From positions 1-64,000 of the forward strand of contig NZ_SSSQ01000014.1 of the NCBI RefSeq assembly GCF_009469765.1: a stretch of DNA of 64,000 bases. Direction: 5' to 3'. The number at the start of each line of letters is the position of its first letter. The stretch's first letter is position 1. Below, piece by piece: positions 16,791 to 24,586 of this stretch. The notes beneath the pieces are model-generated. The model saw only the letters and a program-made list of their open reading frames with translations. It was not told the DNA's origin and searched no databases. The position numbers and the translations under genes were made by a program. Source of the stretch: Dechloromonas hortensis. GTDB taxonomy: Bacteria > Pseudomonadota > Gammaproteobacteria > Burkholderiales > Rhodocyclaceae.

Positions 16791-17119
16791 TTATCGGGTA
16801 CCGACGGATAGATGTGTTATTGCGACGGGAAGACTGGAAAGACAATCATAAGCGGGTGTGTCGCTACTATCGGCTGCCGGGGCTGTCGCTTCGTCATCGT
16901 CGGCCAAAGCCGAACAAGGCGGCCTATTTGCGGTTGCCGAAGAAGCCGTCGGCAGGAGTCAACGACATCTGGAGCATGGATTTTGTCGCCGACGCCTGGT
17001 TCGATGGTTGCCGGTTGCGGACCCTGCCCGTTGTTTATAGCTACACCAGCGAATGCCTAGCGATTGATGTCGGGCATCCTCCTTGTATTACTACGAGATT
17101 CGCGCCAAAACATTGGTGA
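16791..17119 (+). pseudogene. IS3-family transposase OrfB, internal remnant
   Basis: The frame reads GYRRIDVLLRREDWKDNHKR, then LRHRRPKPNKAAYLRLPKKP and NDIWSMDFVADAWFDGCRLR ending TSECLAIDVG. These are the HTH_21 region and the first part of the rve integrase domain (first catalytic Asp in SMDFVAD) of IS407/IS2-type OrfB. Similarity stops abruptly at about 17,085, before the second Asp and the Glu; OrfA is absent. It is a dead fragment immediately upstream of the Nit1C regulator and marks an old insertion border. Confidence 0.8.
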
Positions 17120-17128
17120 CCCGGCCTG

Positions 17129-17144
17129 ATTGTATGCATACAAT
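17129..17144. promoter_or_regulatory. Palindromic operator upstream of the Nit1C MocR gene
   Basis: ATTGTATGCATACAAT is a perfect 16-bp palindrome ending 2 bases before the ATG at 17147. The same sequence recurs at 18612-18627 and a variant at 18751-18784 upstream of nitB. Location at the regulator's own start argues for autorepression. Confidence 0.75.
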
Positions 17145-17146
17145 TA

Positions 17147-18571
17147 ATGCCACTCCAAATTCTGGCCCCGCTCATGCCAACCAAAACACTCAGCTGGATT
17201 CCGCAAACGTTAGCCAAAGATCAGGCTGCCTATCTAGCCATTGCCGACGCCATCGCCAACGATATCCGCGATGGGCGATTGCTACCTAACACTCAACTTC
17301 CACCACAGCGCCAACTGGCTCAGGAAATTGGGCTGAACTTCACGACCATCAGCCGAGCATATGGTGAGGCCCAACGGCGAGGCCTGCTTGAAGCGCGAGT
17401 CGGTCAGGGCACCTTTGTCAAAGCTGATGCTTGTCCCCGGTTGCGTCACGTCCCCCAGCGTCGCAAGCTGGTCGATATGTCGATGAACCATCCACCGGAA
17501 CCGGGTGATGCCAAGTTGCTGGAGATGATGAGCCGTGGCATCCGGAACGCTACGGCCGATGTCGGCTCTTTGCTCCGTTACTACCCCTTCGGTGGCGATA
17601 GCGATGACAAGGAAGCCGCAAAACAATGGCTGAAGCTGCGCGGTATAAGCGTTGATATCGAGAAAATTCTCGTTTGCCCGGGGACTCATAGCGTTATCAA
17701 CGCGCTTTTGAGCATGTTGCTAGATCGAAGCGGCGGGCGAATCTGCTGCGACAATATTACTTATCCCGGCTTTCGGGCACTAGCAGCCCTGCATGGTGTC
17801 AGCATGATTGGCCTGGCCAGCGACCACGAGGGAACGCTGCCTGAAGCATTCGAGCAAGCCTGTCGTGACAACCGGCCCGCCGCCTTTTATTGCAATCCAA
17901 GTCTGCAAAACCCGACCACGATTACCCTTTCCGTGGTGCGACGCGAAGCACTTGCCGAGGTAGCCCGCCGATTCGGTGTGCCAATTATTGAGGATGACCC
18001 CTACAGCTTGCTCCTCGACAATCCGCCGCCCAGTTTCTATAGCCTGCTACCAGAGCAAACGTACTACATCGGCGGTTTGTCAAAGACAGTTGGCGCGGGT
18101 CTGCGGGTGGCCTACCTAGCCCTACCAAGCCCCCGTCAGCTACCCCGTATCAGCGCCATTCTGCGGGCAGTATCGGTCATGGTTCCCCCGGTGTCGCAGG
18201 CCATTGCCACTGAATGGATTTTTGATGGAACAGCGACAAGCCTGCTCAATTTTGTTCGTGATGAGTCCCGTGCTCGTCAGGCTCTTGTTGCTCAGGCCTT
18301 GCAGGGAACACCATACCAAGCATCACCGGAAGGGTTTCATATATGGCTTCCCTTGCCTGAGGGCTGGAGCCGAGTGAGCTTCGCCACCTATTTGCGCAAC
18401 AGCGGTATTGGCGTCGTGACCAGCGATGCCTTCCTGGTTTCCGGTGCCGCCGTTGAGGCAGTGCGCATTTGCCTGGGAGGGGCAGCCACCCGGGATGAGG
18501 TACTAAGCTCGATGGAACTGGTTGGTTCCGCTTTGTCGCACCCACCGGCAATCTATTCCGCAATCGTCTGA
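17147..18571 (+). CDS. MocR-type regulator of the Nit1C cluster
   Basis: 474 aa: GntR winged helix (LPPQRQLAQEIGLNFTTISR, then GLLEARVGQGTFV) plus an aminotransferase-like domain with YCNPSLQNPTT, EDDPYSLLLDN and the PLP Lys in IGGLSKTVGAGLRVAYL. ATG 17147 lies right against the palindrome; ATG 17174 is an alternative start and would leave room for a leader. Three copies of the palindrome around this gene and before nitB suggest that it controls itself and the nitrilase operon. In some other bacteria the Nit1C regulator is of a different type, so this pairing is of interest. The ligand is unknown. Confidence 0.87.
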   Translation: MPLQILAPLMPTKTLSWIPQTLAKDQAAYLAIADAIANDIRDGRLLPNTQLPPQRQLAQEIGLNFTTISRAYGEAQRRGLLEARVGQGTFVKADACPRLRHVPQRRKLVDMSMNHPPEPGDAKLLEMMSRGIRNATADVGSLLRYYPFGGDSDDKEAAKQWLKLRGISVDIEKILVCPGTHSVINALLSMLLDRSGGRICCDNITYPGFRALAALHGVSMIGLASDHEGTLPEAFEQACRDNRPAAFYCNPSLQNPTTITLSVVRREALAEVARRFGVPIIEDDPYSLLLDNPPPSFYSLLPEQTYYIGGLSKTVGAGLRVAYLALPSPRQLPRISAILRAVSVMVPPVSQAIATEWIFDGTATSLLNFVRDESRARQALVAQALQGTPYQASPEGFHIWLPLPEGWSRVSFATYLRNSGIGVVTSDAFLVSGAAVEAVRICLGGAATRDEVLSSMELVGSALSHPPAIYSAIV

Positions 18572-18611
18572 ACACGGAGGAGCGGTAGCTTAAAACCACT
18601 CCCGTTAACTT

Positions 18612-18627
18612 ATTGTATGCATACAAT
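18612..18627. promoter_or_regulatory. Second copy of the palindromic operator
   Basis: ATTGTATGCATACAAT again, extended to 18 bp by flanking T/A (18611-18628). It is identical to the copy at 17129-17144 and lies 288 bases before nitB, downstream of the regulator gene. Confidence 0.75.
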
Positions 18628-18676
18628 ATGCGCACAATGCCGGTGCGCATGCACTAACCATTTGACTGCAAATGGT
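18628..18676. promoter_or_regulatory. Two dyads upstream of the sigma-54 promoter
   Basis: ATGCGCAC (18628-18635) and GTGCGCAT (18643-18650) form a perfect 8-bp dyad. ACCATTTG (18657-18664) and CAAATGGT (18669-18676) form another, partly framed by GCAC/GTGC. They lie about 115-160 bases before the -24 element, where enhancer sites of sigma-54 activators normally sit. One may terminate the regulator transcript or bind an NtrC-type activator. Confidence 0.4.
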
Positions 18677-18750
18677 GCAATTAAAAGGCACGTAATTCAA
18701 TAGTTTGTACTAACAGCCATTCCAGAAAAGCAGCTAAGCCGTTGTTTTAA

Positions 18751-18784
18751 TTTCATTTAATTGTATGCATGCAATTAAATGAAA
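18751..18784. promoter_or_regulatory. 34-bp near-perfect palindrome just before the sigma-54 promoter
   Basis: Arms of 13 bp (TTTCATTTAATTG and CAATTAAATGAAA) flank a TATGCATG core related to the other two operators; one central base pair breaks the symmetry. It ends 4 bases before the -24 element, so a bound regulator would interfere with or assist RNA polymerase at this promoter. Confidence 0.65.
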
Positions 18785-18788
18785 TTGA

Positions 18789-18804
18789 TGGCACGCCTGT
18801 TGCT
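18789..18804 (+). promoter_or_regulatory. Sigma-54 (RpoN) promoter of the Nit1C operon
   Basis: TGGCACGCCTGTTGCT matches the -24/-12 consensus TGGCACG-N4-TTGCW at every defined position. It lies 96 bases before nitB. Sigma-54 control fits a nitrogen-starvation role. Confidence 0.85.
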
Positions 18805-18814
18805 AAATTGATTC

Positions 18815-18871
18815 TGCGCACTGCAGCAGATTTCAGGTTGGCACAGACCACTCTCTTCATCGCAGTGCGCA
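18815..18871 (+). promoter_or_regulatory. Long-range inverted repeat in the nitB leader
   Basis: TGCGCACTGC (18815-18824) and GCAGTGCGCA (18862-18871) are perfect 10-bp complements separated by 37 bases, within the presumed leader between the -12 element and the nitB start. As RNA this would form a large hairpin ending 28 bases before the start codon. No known riboswitch fold was recognised. Confidence 0.5.
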
Positions 18872-18899
18872 TTCAACCCTAATTTTTAAGGATATTGAC

Positions 18900-19382
18900 A
18901 TGCCTGCTGTGACCCTCCCCCCCCATGCCGCTGGTGATTTTTTCGTCGACTACGAAGAAAAGGTCTTTGAAGATGTCAAGGCCGAGCCCGGCCAGAAGGC
19001 GCTCGTAACCTTTCACACAGTAGCCTTCGAAGGCTCCATTGGTCTGGTCAATTTGCTCCAGGCCACCCGCCTGCTCCGCAAGGGTTTCGAAACCTCAATT
19101 CTGCTCTACGGACCGGGAGTCACCTTGGGCCTGCAACGCGGATTTCCTCGCATTGGTGACGAAGCCTTCCCGGGCCACCTAGCCATGAACAAGCAACTCG
19201 CCAAATTTATCGAGGAAGGCGGCAAGGTCTACGCCTGCCGTTTCGCGTTGCAAGCTTTGTACGGCCATGGCGAACCATCTTTGATCCCGGGCATCCGGCC
19301 GATCAGCCCGCTCGACGTCATGGATATCCAGTTGCTGCACAAGCGCGACAACGCCTTCGTCATCAATAGTTGGACGCTGTAA
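18900..19382 (+). CDS. nitB: MSMEG_0572/Sll0783-family nitrogen starvation protein
   Basis: A 160-aa soluble DsrE-like protein with ALVTFHTVAFEGSIGLVNLL and RLLRKGFETSILLYGPGVTL. Members are always found next to Nit6803-type nitrilases in the Nit1C cluster and, in Synechocystis, rise under nitrogen starvation. The biochemical role is unknown. The start follows AAGGATATTGAC; the gene is first in the operon behind the sigma-54 promoter. Family assignment rests on sequence style plus the exact order of the following genes. Confidence 0.88.
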   Translation: MPAVTLPPHAAGDFFVDYEEKVFEDVKAEPGQKALVTFHTVAFEGSIGLVNLLQATRLLRKGFETSILLYGPGVTLGLQRGFPRIGDEAFPGHLAMNKQLAKFIEEGGKVYACRFALQALYGHGEPSLIPGIRPISPLDVMDIQLLHKRDNAFVINSWTL

Positions 19383-19404
19383 CGGCCAGCAAAAGGAGAT
19401 GAGC

Positions 19405-20415
19405 ATGACGACCAACCGCGTAATCCGCGTTGCCGCAGTACAAATCGCCCCGGACCGGGAATCCGCAATGGGAACGGTGGACAAGGTTTGCCGCACCATC
19501 CTTGAGGCTGGAGAAAAGGGCGCCAAGATGGTGGTTTTTCCGGAAACTTTCGTCCCCTATTACCCGTACTTTTCCTTCGTCGAGCCGCCGGTCAAGATGG
19601 GGCCTGCCCATCTCAAGCTCTACGAGTGGGCGGTCACTGTACCCGGCCCGGTAACCCGGGCGGTAGGCGAGGCAGCACGGAAAGCCGGTGCGGTCGTCGT
19701 GCTCGGTATCAATGAGCGCGACCATGGCTCTCTATACAACACGCAACTGATTTTCGACGAAACCGGCGAGATTATCCTCAAGCGTCGCAAGATCACACCA
19801 ACCTATCACGAGCGCATGGTCTGGGGGCAAGGGGACGGCAGCGGCCTCAAGGTCGTCGAAACCGGCATCGGCCGGATCGGCGCGTTAGCCTGCTGGGAAC
19901 ATTACAACCCGCTGGCCCGTTACGCCCTGATGGCACAGCACGAGGAAATCCATGCCAGCCAGTTCCCTGGTTCGATGGTCGGCGAAATCTTTGCGGAACA
20001 AATTGCCGTCACCATCCGTCATCACGCCTTGGAATCCGGCTGTTTCGTAGTCAATGCGACGGGCTGGCTGACCGACGAGCAGATTGCTTCTATCACCCCC
20101 GACCCCGGCCTGCAGCGTGCCCTGCGCGGCGGCTGCCACACTGCCATCGTGACGCCGGAAGGCAATTACTTGGGCGAACCGATCCGCGAAGGCGAGGGCA
20201 TCCTGATCGCCGACCTGGACATGGCCCTGATCACCAAACGCAAACGCATGATGGACTCGGTCGGACACTACGCCCGCCCCGAATTGCTTTCACTGCTCGC
20301 AGATACGGGCGCAAAGACGCCCATGCGAAATACAGCTGACAACAGCCTTCCCCTTTCCCCAACAGGAGCAAACCATGTCACTGACAGCTCAGCCAGCACC
20401 GCACCTGATCTCTGA
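19405..20415 (+). CDS. nitC: Nitrilase, Nit6803/Nit1 subfamily
   Basis: 336 aa from ATG 19405, which is 7 bases after AAAGGAG; the in-frame ATG at 19399 abuts that site and is less likely. Carbon-nitrogen hydrolase fold with the Glu-Lys-Cys triad visible: FPETFVPYYPY (Glu), LKRRKITPTYHERMVW (Lys) and GALACWEHYNP (Cys). It hydrolyses a nitrile to acid and ammonia. In Pseudomonas fluorescens the Nit1C nitrilase is needed for growth on cyanide as nitrogen source. The last 40 bases overlap the next gene. Confidence 0.93.
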   Translation: MTTNRVIRVAAVQIAPDRESAMGTVDKVCRTILEAGEKGAKMVVFPETFVPYYPYFSFVEPPVKMGPAHLKLYEWAVTVPGPVTRAVGEAARKAGAVVVLGINERDHGSLYNTQLIFDETGEIILKRRKITPTYHERMVWGQGDGSGLKVVETGIGRIGALACWEHYNPLARYALMAQHEEIHASQFPGSMVGEIFAEQIAVTIRHHALESGCFVVNATGWLTDEQIASITPDPGLQRALRGGCHTAIVTPEGNYLGEPIREGEGILIADLDMALITKRKRMMDSVGHYARPELLSLLADTGAKTPMRNTADNSLPLSPTGANHVTDSSASTAPDL

Positions 20416-21484
20416 TTTGCAAGGATTGGGATTCCGCCTGGACAGTGCGCATCATGGCATCGAAGCCCGCCGCGGCGGCGCCGGTCCTTCGGATCATACG
20501 GCCGTCATTCTCGATGGTCGGCCGGTGATGATCCCCATTGTCTCTGGCAATGCCTTCCAGTCGCCTTATGTGGCTTCGCGCCCGGATGCAGAAGGCAATG
20601 CGACGATCAGCCGTGATGGCCGAAAGATCACGGAGATCAAATTTGCACGCCGCGCCCGCTTCTACAACCTACAGACGCTTGACGGTATTCCGTACAGCCA
20701 AATCGCCACACTGCACAGCACCGACGTATTGGCGACCACGGTGCTGCAATCTTGTACGCGCTACCAGAGTCGCACCAAAACCTGCCATTTCTGCAGCATC
20801 GGCCAGTCGCTGGCGGCTGGCCGGACCATCCTGCGCAAGACGCCAGAGCAACTGGCCGAAGTCGCCCGCGCAGCCGTACTGCTTGATGGCGTCAAGCACA
20901 TGGTAATGACCACCGGTACCCCGCCGACAGCGGATCGCGGAGCGCTGATGATGTGTGAAAGCGCTTCGGCGATCCGGACGGCGGTCGACCTCCCTCTGCA
21001 GGCTCAGTTCGAGCCGCCCGAGGACTTCGCCTGGTTTCGCCGGGTCAAGGATGCCGGCGTCGACACCTTGGGCATGCATCTCGAAGTCCTCACCCCGTCT
21101 CTGCGCCAGCGTCTGATGCCGGGCAAAGCCGGTATTTCCCTCGCCTACTACGATGAAGCCTTCGCCGCCGCTGTCGAGGTATTCGGGCGCGGCCAAGTAT
21201 CCACCTACATCCTGGCCGGCTTGGGTGACACCCGGGAAACCATCCTTGAGCACTGCGAAAAACTCATCGACCTCGGCGTCTATCCCTTCGTCGTGCCTTT
21301 CGTGCCCATTTCCGGCACGCCGCTCGAAAGCCACCCAACCCCAAGCGCCGACTTCATGGATGGCGTACTCGCGCCGCTCGCCGGCATGCTGCGCGACGGC
21401 GGCATCAGCGCCGCAACGATGAAGGCTGGTTGCGGCAAATGTGGAGCCTGTTCAGCCCTGGCCAGTTACGAGGCCCGAGCATGA
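20375..21484 (+). CDS. nitD: MSMEG_0568-family radical SAM protein
   Basis: A 369-aa radical SAM protein. The cluster motif is CTRYQSRTKTCHFCS, a C-x9-C-x2-C arrangement instead of the usual C-x3-C-x2-C, as in this family. A C-terminal CGKCGAC could hold an extra iron-sulfur cluster. The substrate is not known; it is invariant in Nit1C. The start is inside the 3' end of nitC and the stop overlaps the next start by 4 bases, so translation is coupled. Confidence 0.88.
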   Translation: MSLTAQPAPHLISDLQGLGFRLDSAHHGIEARRGGAGPSDHTAVILDGRPVMIPIVSGNAFQSPYVASRPDAEGNATISRDGRKITEIKFARRARFYNLQTLDGIPYSQIATLHSTDVLATTVLQSCTRYQSRTKTCHFCSIGQSLAAGRTILRKTPEQLAEVARAAVLLDGVKHMVMTTGTPPTADRGALMMCESASAIRTAVDLPLQAQFEPPEDFAWFRRVKDAGVDTLGMHLEVLTPSLRQRLMPGKAGISLAYYDEAFAAAVEVFGRGQVSTYILAGLGDTRETILEHCEKLIDLGVYPFVVPFVPISGTPLESHPTPSADFMDGVLAPLAGMLRDGGISAATMKAGCGKCGACSALASYEARA

Positions 21485-22044
21485 ACGCCCCGAGCAGCGG
21501 ACTGCTTCAACGCGTCCAGTTACCGCGCCATTATCGTATCGAGCGTGCTGACGAGGCTGGTGCCACGGCTGCTATGGCGCTGCGCCGCGCCATCTTCTGC
21601 ACGGAGCAGGGGCTGTTCGTCGGCGATGATCGAGATCAGGCAGACGACCACGCCATCCTCCTCGTCGCCCGCCCGGCGCTGCCGGAGACGGAAGGCGAGG
21701 TCTGGGGGCCGGTGGTCGGAACGGTACGTATTCATCAACTCGAAAACCGCATCTGGCAGGGGTCACGACTGGCCGTTGCCGCCGAGTTCCGCCGCGTTGG
21801 CGTGATTGGCGGTGCTCTTATCCAGCTCGCCGTACGCACCGCCAACACGCTCGGTTGCGAGCGCTTCGTCGCCCAGGTCCAAGCACCGAACGTGCCTTTG
21901 TTCCGCCGCCTGCAATGGCAGACCGTACGCGAAATCACAATGCATGGCCTGCCACATCACCTGATGCAAGCCGATTTGCAGCACTACCCGGCTTTTGCGG
22001 CAGATGAAGCAATGTGTGTCGAAGTGCGTCGGGGTCAGTCATGA
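21481..22044 (+). CDS. nitE: MSMEG_0567/Sll0786-family GNAT acetyltransferase
   Basis: 187 aa from the ATG at 21481 (ATGA overlap with nitD). GNAT fold with the acetyl-CoA loop around VAAEFRRVGVIGGALIQLAV. It overlaps nitF by 4 bases. In Nit1C this N-acetyltransferase is assumed to modify an intermediate; the substrate is unknown. Confidence 0.85.
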   Translation: MNAPSSGLLQRVQLPRHYRIERADEAGATAAMALRRAIFCTEQGLFVGDDRDQADDHAILLVARPALPETEGEVWGPVVGTVRIHQLENRIWQGSRLAVAAEFRRVGVIGGALIQLAVRTANTLGCERFVAQVQAPNVPLFRRLQWQTVREITMHGLPHHLMQADLQHYPAFAADEAMCVEVRRGQS

Positions 22045-23042
22045 GTCTTGATGCGCTGATCACGTCGCTGCGTCAGCACAAGGGTCTTGCTCACAAGCAG
22101 GACATCAATGGTGTCATCCGTATCCTCGGCAAGCAGGGTTTTGCAGCCCAGGAGGCCTGGATCGGCGACGACTGTGCTGTCATCCCCCACGGCGCCAGCA
22201 ATCTGCTGCTGGCCATCGAGGGCTTTATCAACGAGTTTGTTGCACACGATGCGTGGTTTGCCGGCTGGTGCGGGGTTATGGTCAATCTCAGCGACATTGC
22301 CGCCATGGGCGGTCGTCCACTTGCCGTGGTCGATGCCCTGTGGAGCGCCGGTGACGCTCAGGCTGCCGCCCTCATGGAAGGTCTGCAGGCGGCGGCGCGC
22401 ACCTATGGCGTGCCGATCGTCGGTGGCCATACCAATACCCGCTGCCAGCAGGGGCAATTGGCCGTCGCTATACTCGGTGAAGCCAAGGTTCAACTCAGCA
22501 GTTTCGCGGCTCGCCCTGGTGACTGCTTGGTTGCAGTCATCGACCTGCGCGGTGCCTATCGCGAACCTTTCGATAACTGGGATGCGGCAACCAGCGCCCC
22601 GGCTGAACGCCTGCGCAGCGATCTCGCACTGTTGCCGGCCATTGCTGAATCCGGCTTGGCCCACGCCGCCAAGGATATCAGCCAGGCCGGGCTGCTCGGC
22701 ACCACCCTGATGCTCATGGAGTGTTCCGGTGTTGGTGCCCGCCTCGAACTGTCGGCGGTGCCACGCCCGGCAGAGATCGATCTGGCACGATGGCTGCGCT
22801 CCTTCCCAAGCTTCGGCTATTTGCTGGCCTGCCCGGCCGCATCCGTAGCGCCCTTGCTGGCGCAGTTCGAGGCCCGCGGTCTGGCTGCTGCCGAGATCGG
22901 CAAATTCAATGCCAGCCAACGTCTCGAAGTCACACTGGACGGAGCGGCTGGCGAGGAAGACGGCGTCTTTTGGGATCTCGGCAACGAGCGCCTGATGGGC
23001 ATTGATCGCCACGCGATAGGAAGCCATCATGCCGATTACTGA
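22041..23042 (+). CDS. nitF: Sll0787-family AIR synthase-like protein
   Basis: 333 aa from the ATG at 22041. PurM-like ATP-binding fold: GDDCAVIPHGASNLLLAIEG near the N-terminus, NLSDIAAMGGRPLAVVDALW, and GGHTNTRCQQGQLAVAILGE. PurM/ThiL/SelD relatives phosphorylate a substrate using ATP. The substrate in Nit1C is unknown. The end overlaps the glycosyltransferase start by 14 bases. Confidence 0.87.
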   Translation: MSLDALITSLRQHKGLAHKQDINGVIRILGKQGFAAQEAWIGDDCAVIPHGASNLLLAIEGFINEFVAHDAWFAGWCGVMVNLSDIAAMGGRPLAVVDALWSAGDAQAAALMEGLQAAARTYGVPIVGGHTNTRCQQGQLAVAILGEAKVQLSSFAARPGDCLVAVIDLRGAYREPFDNWDAATSAPAERLRSDLALLPAIAESGLAHAAKDISQAGLLGTTLMLMECSGVGARLELSAVPRPAEIDLARWLRSFPSFGYLLACPAASVAPLLAQFEARGLAAAEIGKFNASQRLEVTLDGAAGEEDGVFWDLGNERLMGIDRHAIGSHHADY

Positions 23043-24267
23043 CAAAGCTCTCCGCATCGCCCTGCTGACCCACTCGATCAACCCACGGGGTGGCGTGGTG
23101 CATTGCCTGGAACTGGCCGATGCCTTGGTCACGCTCGGCCACGACGTGACGGTGCACGCCCCGGCAAGGGCCGGTAGTCGACTCTTTCGCAGCACCCGCT
23201 GCCAGGTCCGTCTGATCCCAGACGACGTGATATCGAAGAATCTGCGAACCCTGGTTCAGCGCCGCATTGAGCTCTTTAGCCGCTGGTTCGAATGCCCAGG
23301 TCACGCCGATTTCGATATCTTTCACGCCCACGATGGGATCGGAGCCAACGCCCTTCTTACCTTGCAACAAGCCGGTCGAATTTCCGGTTACCTGCGCACC
23401 GTGCACCATCTCGAAGATTCCTACGGTGACCCGCTGCTCGACACCCTTGAGGAACGCTCCATCCGTCAGGCTGGCCAGCTCCTGAGCGTGAGCCCAACCT
23501 GGGCCGGAAAACTGGCGGCGCGCTTTGGCCGAGAGGTGCCAATGGTCGGTAACGGGGTCAATCTGGAGCGTTTCCAACCCCAAGCAACGGTAGCCGACGA
23601 TCTACTCAGGCAACGTCTTGGTCTTGGCGACGGTCCAGTCTTCCTGGCAGTGGGCGGCATCGAGGCGCGCAAGAATACCGTAGCCACTCTGCGTGCCTTT
23701 GTTCGCCTGCGCAGCTCAATACCAGAAGCCCAACTGCTAATCGCCGGTGGCGCCAGCCTTCTCGATCACAGCGACTACCAGCAGCAATTTCTGGGCGAAG
23801 CAGCCACCGCCGGCCTGCAAGTGAAGATGCTCACAGCACTCGATCGGCCACCAGCCACCGGCGCCGACATCGTCATCGCTGGCATCATCGACGATGCAGA
23901 AATGCCGGCCCTCTATCGCCTAGCCCATACCCTCGTATTTCCATCGCTCGTCGAGGGTTTTGGCTTGGCGATCATAGAGGCAATGGCCAGCGGCCAGCCA
24001 GTCGTCGTCTCCGACATCAAACCCTTCACCGATTTCCTCGGACGCCAAGACTGCCTGTGGGTTGATCCCACTGATTCGGAAGCCATTGCCTACGCCATGG
24101 GGCGTTCTCTGCTTCCCGGTTTGCGCCGCCATCTGGCTGTCCGCGGCAGCGAGATCGCTCGCCAGCACGACTGGAATTTCTGTGCCCAAAACCACCTTGA
24201 TGCCTACCGTGCCTTTCTCGCCTCAACTTCCCACTTCTACCCATCCCAGGAGTATCGCTATGCCTGA
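23029..24267 (+). CDS. MSMEG_0565-family glycosyltransferase
   Basis: A 412-aa GT-B (family 4 type) glycosyltransferase: N-terminal PRGGVVHCLELADALVTLGH, and the C-terminal donor site FPSLVEGFGLAIIEAMASGQ with the E-x7-E motif. It occurs in many but not all Nit1C clusters, and its acceptor is unknown. Its presence suggests that the pathway product or an intermediate carries a sugar. Confidence 0.87.
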   Translation: MPITDKALRIALLTHSINPRGGVVHCLELADALVTLGHDVTVHAPARAGSRLFRSTRCQVRLIPDDVISKNLRTLVQRRIELFSRWFECPGHADFDIFHAHDGIGANALLTLQQAGRISGYLRTVHHLEDSYGDPLLDTLEERSIRQAGQLLSVSPTWAGKLAARFGREVPMVGNGVNLERFQPQATVADDLLRQRLGLGDGPVFLAVGGIEARKNTVATLRAFVRLRSSIPEAQLLIAGGASLLDHSDYQQQFLGEAATAGLQVKMLTALDRPPATGADIVIAGIIDDAEMPALYRLAHTLVFPSLVEGFGLAIIEAMASGQPVVVSDIKPFTDFLGRQDCLWVDPTDSEAIAYAMGRSLLPGLRRHLAVRGSEIARQHDWNFCAQNHLDAYRAFLASTSHFYPSQEYRYA

Positions 24268-24556
24268 AATGTATTTCCAGATCCGTTGGCCCGACGGCGC
24301 TGAAGAAAATTGCTATTCCCCGTCGCTGGTCATCGTGGACTTCTTGAAGCCCGGCGAAACCTACCCCTTGTCGGACTTCGTCGGCCGCTGCGACCAGGCA
24401 CTCAACGAAGCCAGCGAACGTGTCCAGAAGAAGTACGGCTACTTCTGCTCAAGCGCCATGGATCAATTAGGGCGCATCCACGAACACGCCCGTCAATTTG
24501 AAAAACAGCCTGACGCAGTTGTCTCCGTTCAATCCTTTAAACCCGGCAGCCGCTAA
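24260..24556 (+). CDS. nitG: MSMEG_0570-family nitrogen starvation protein
   Basis: 98 aa from the ATG at 24260, overlapping the glycosyltransferase end by 8 bases. It starts MPEMYFQIRWPDGAEENCYS and contains FLKPGETYPLSDFV, typical of this small conserved family whose members always sit in Nit1C. Biochemical role unknown. Confidence 0.85.
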   Translation: MPEMYFQIRWPDGAEENCYSPSLVIVDFLKPGETYPLSDFVGRCDQALNEASERVQKKYGYFCSSAMDQLGRIHEHARQFEKQPDAVVSVQSFKPGSR

Positions 24557-24586
24557 AAGCCTCCAATCCCACCCCTAGGAGTTGTC

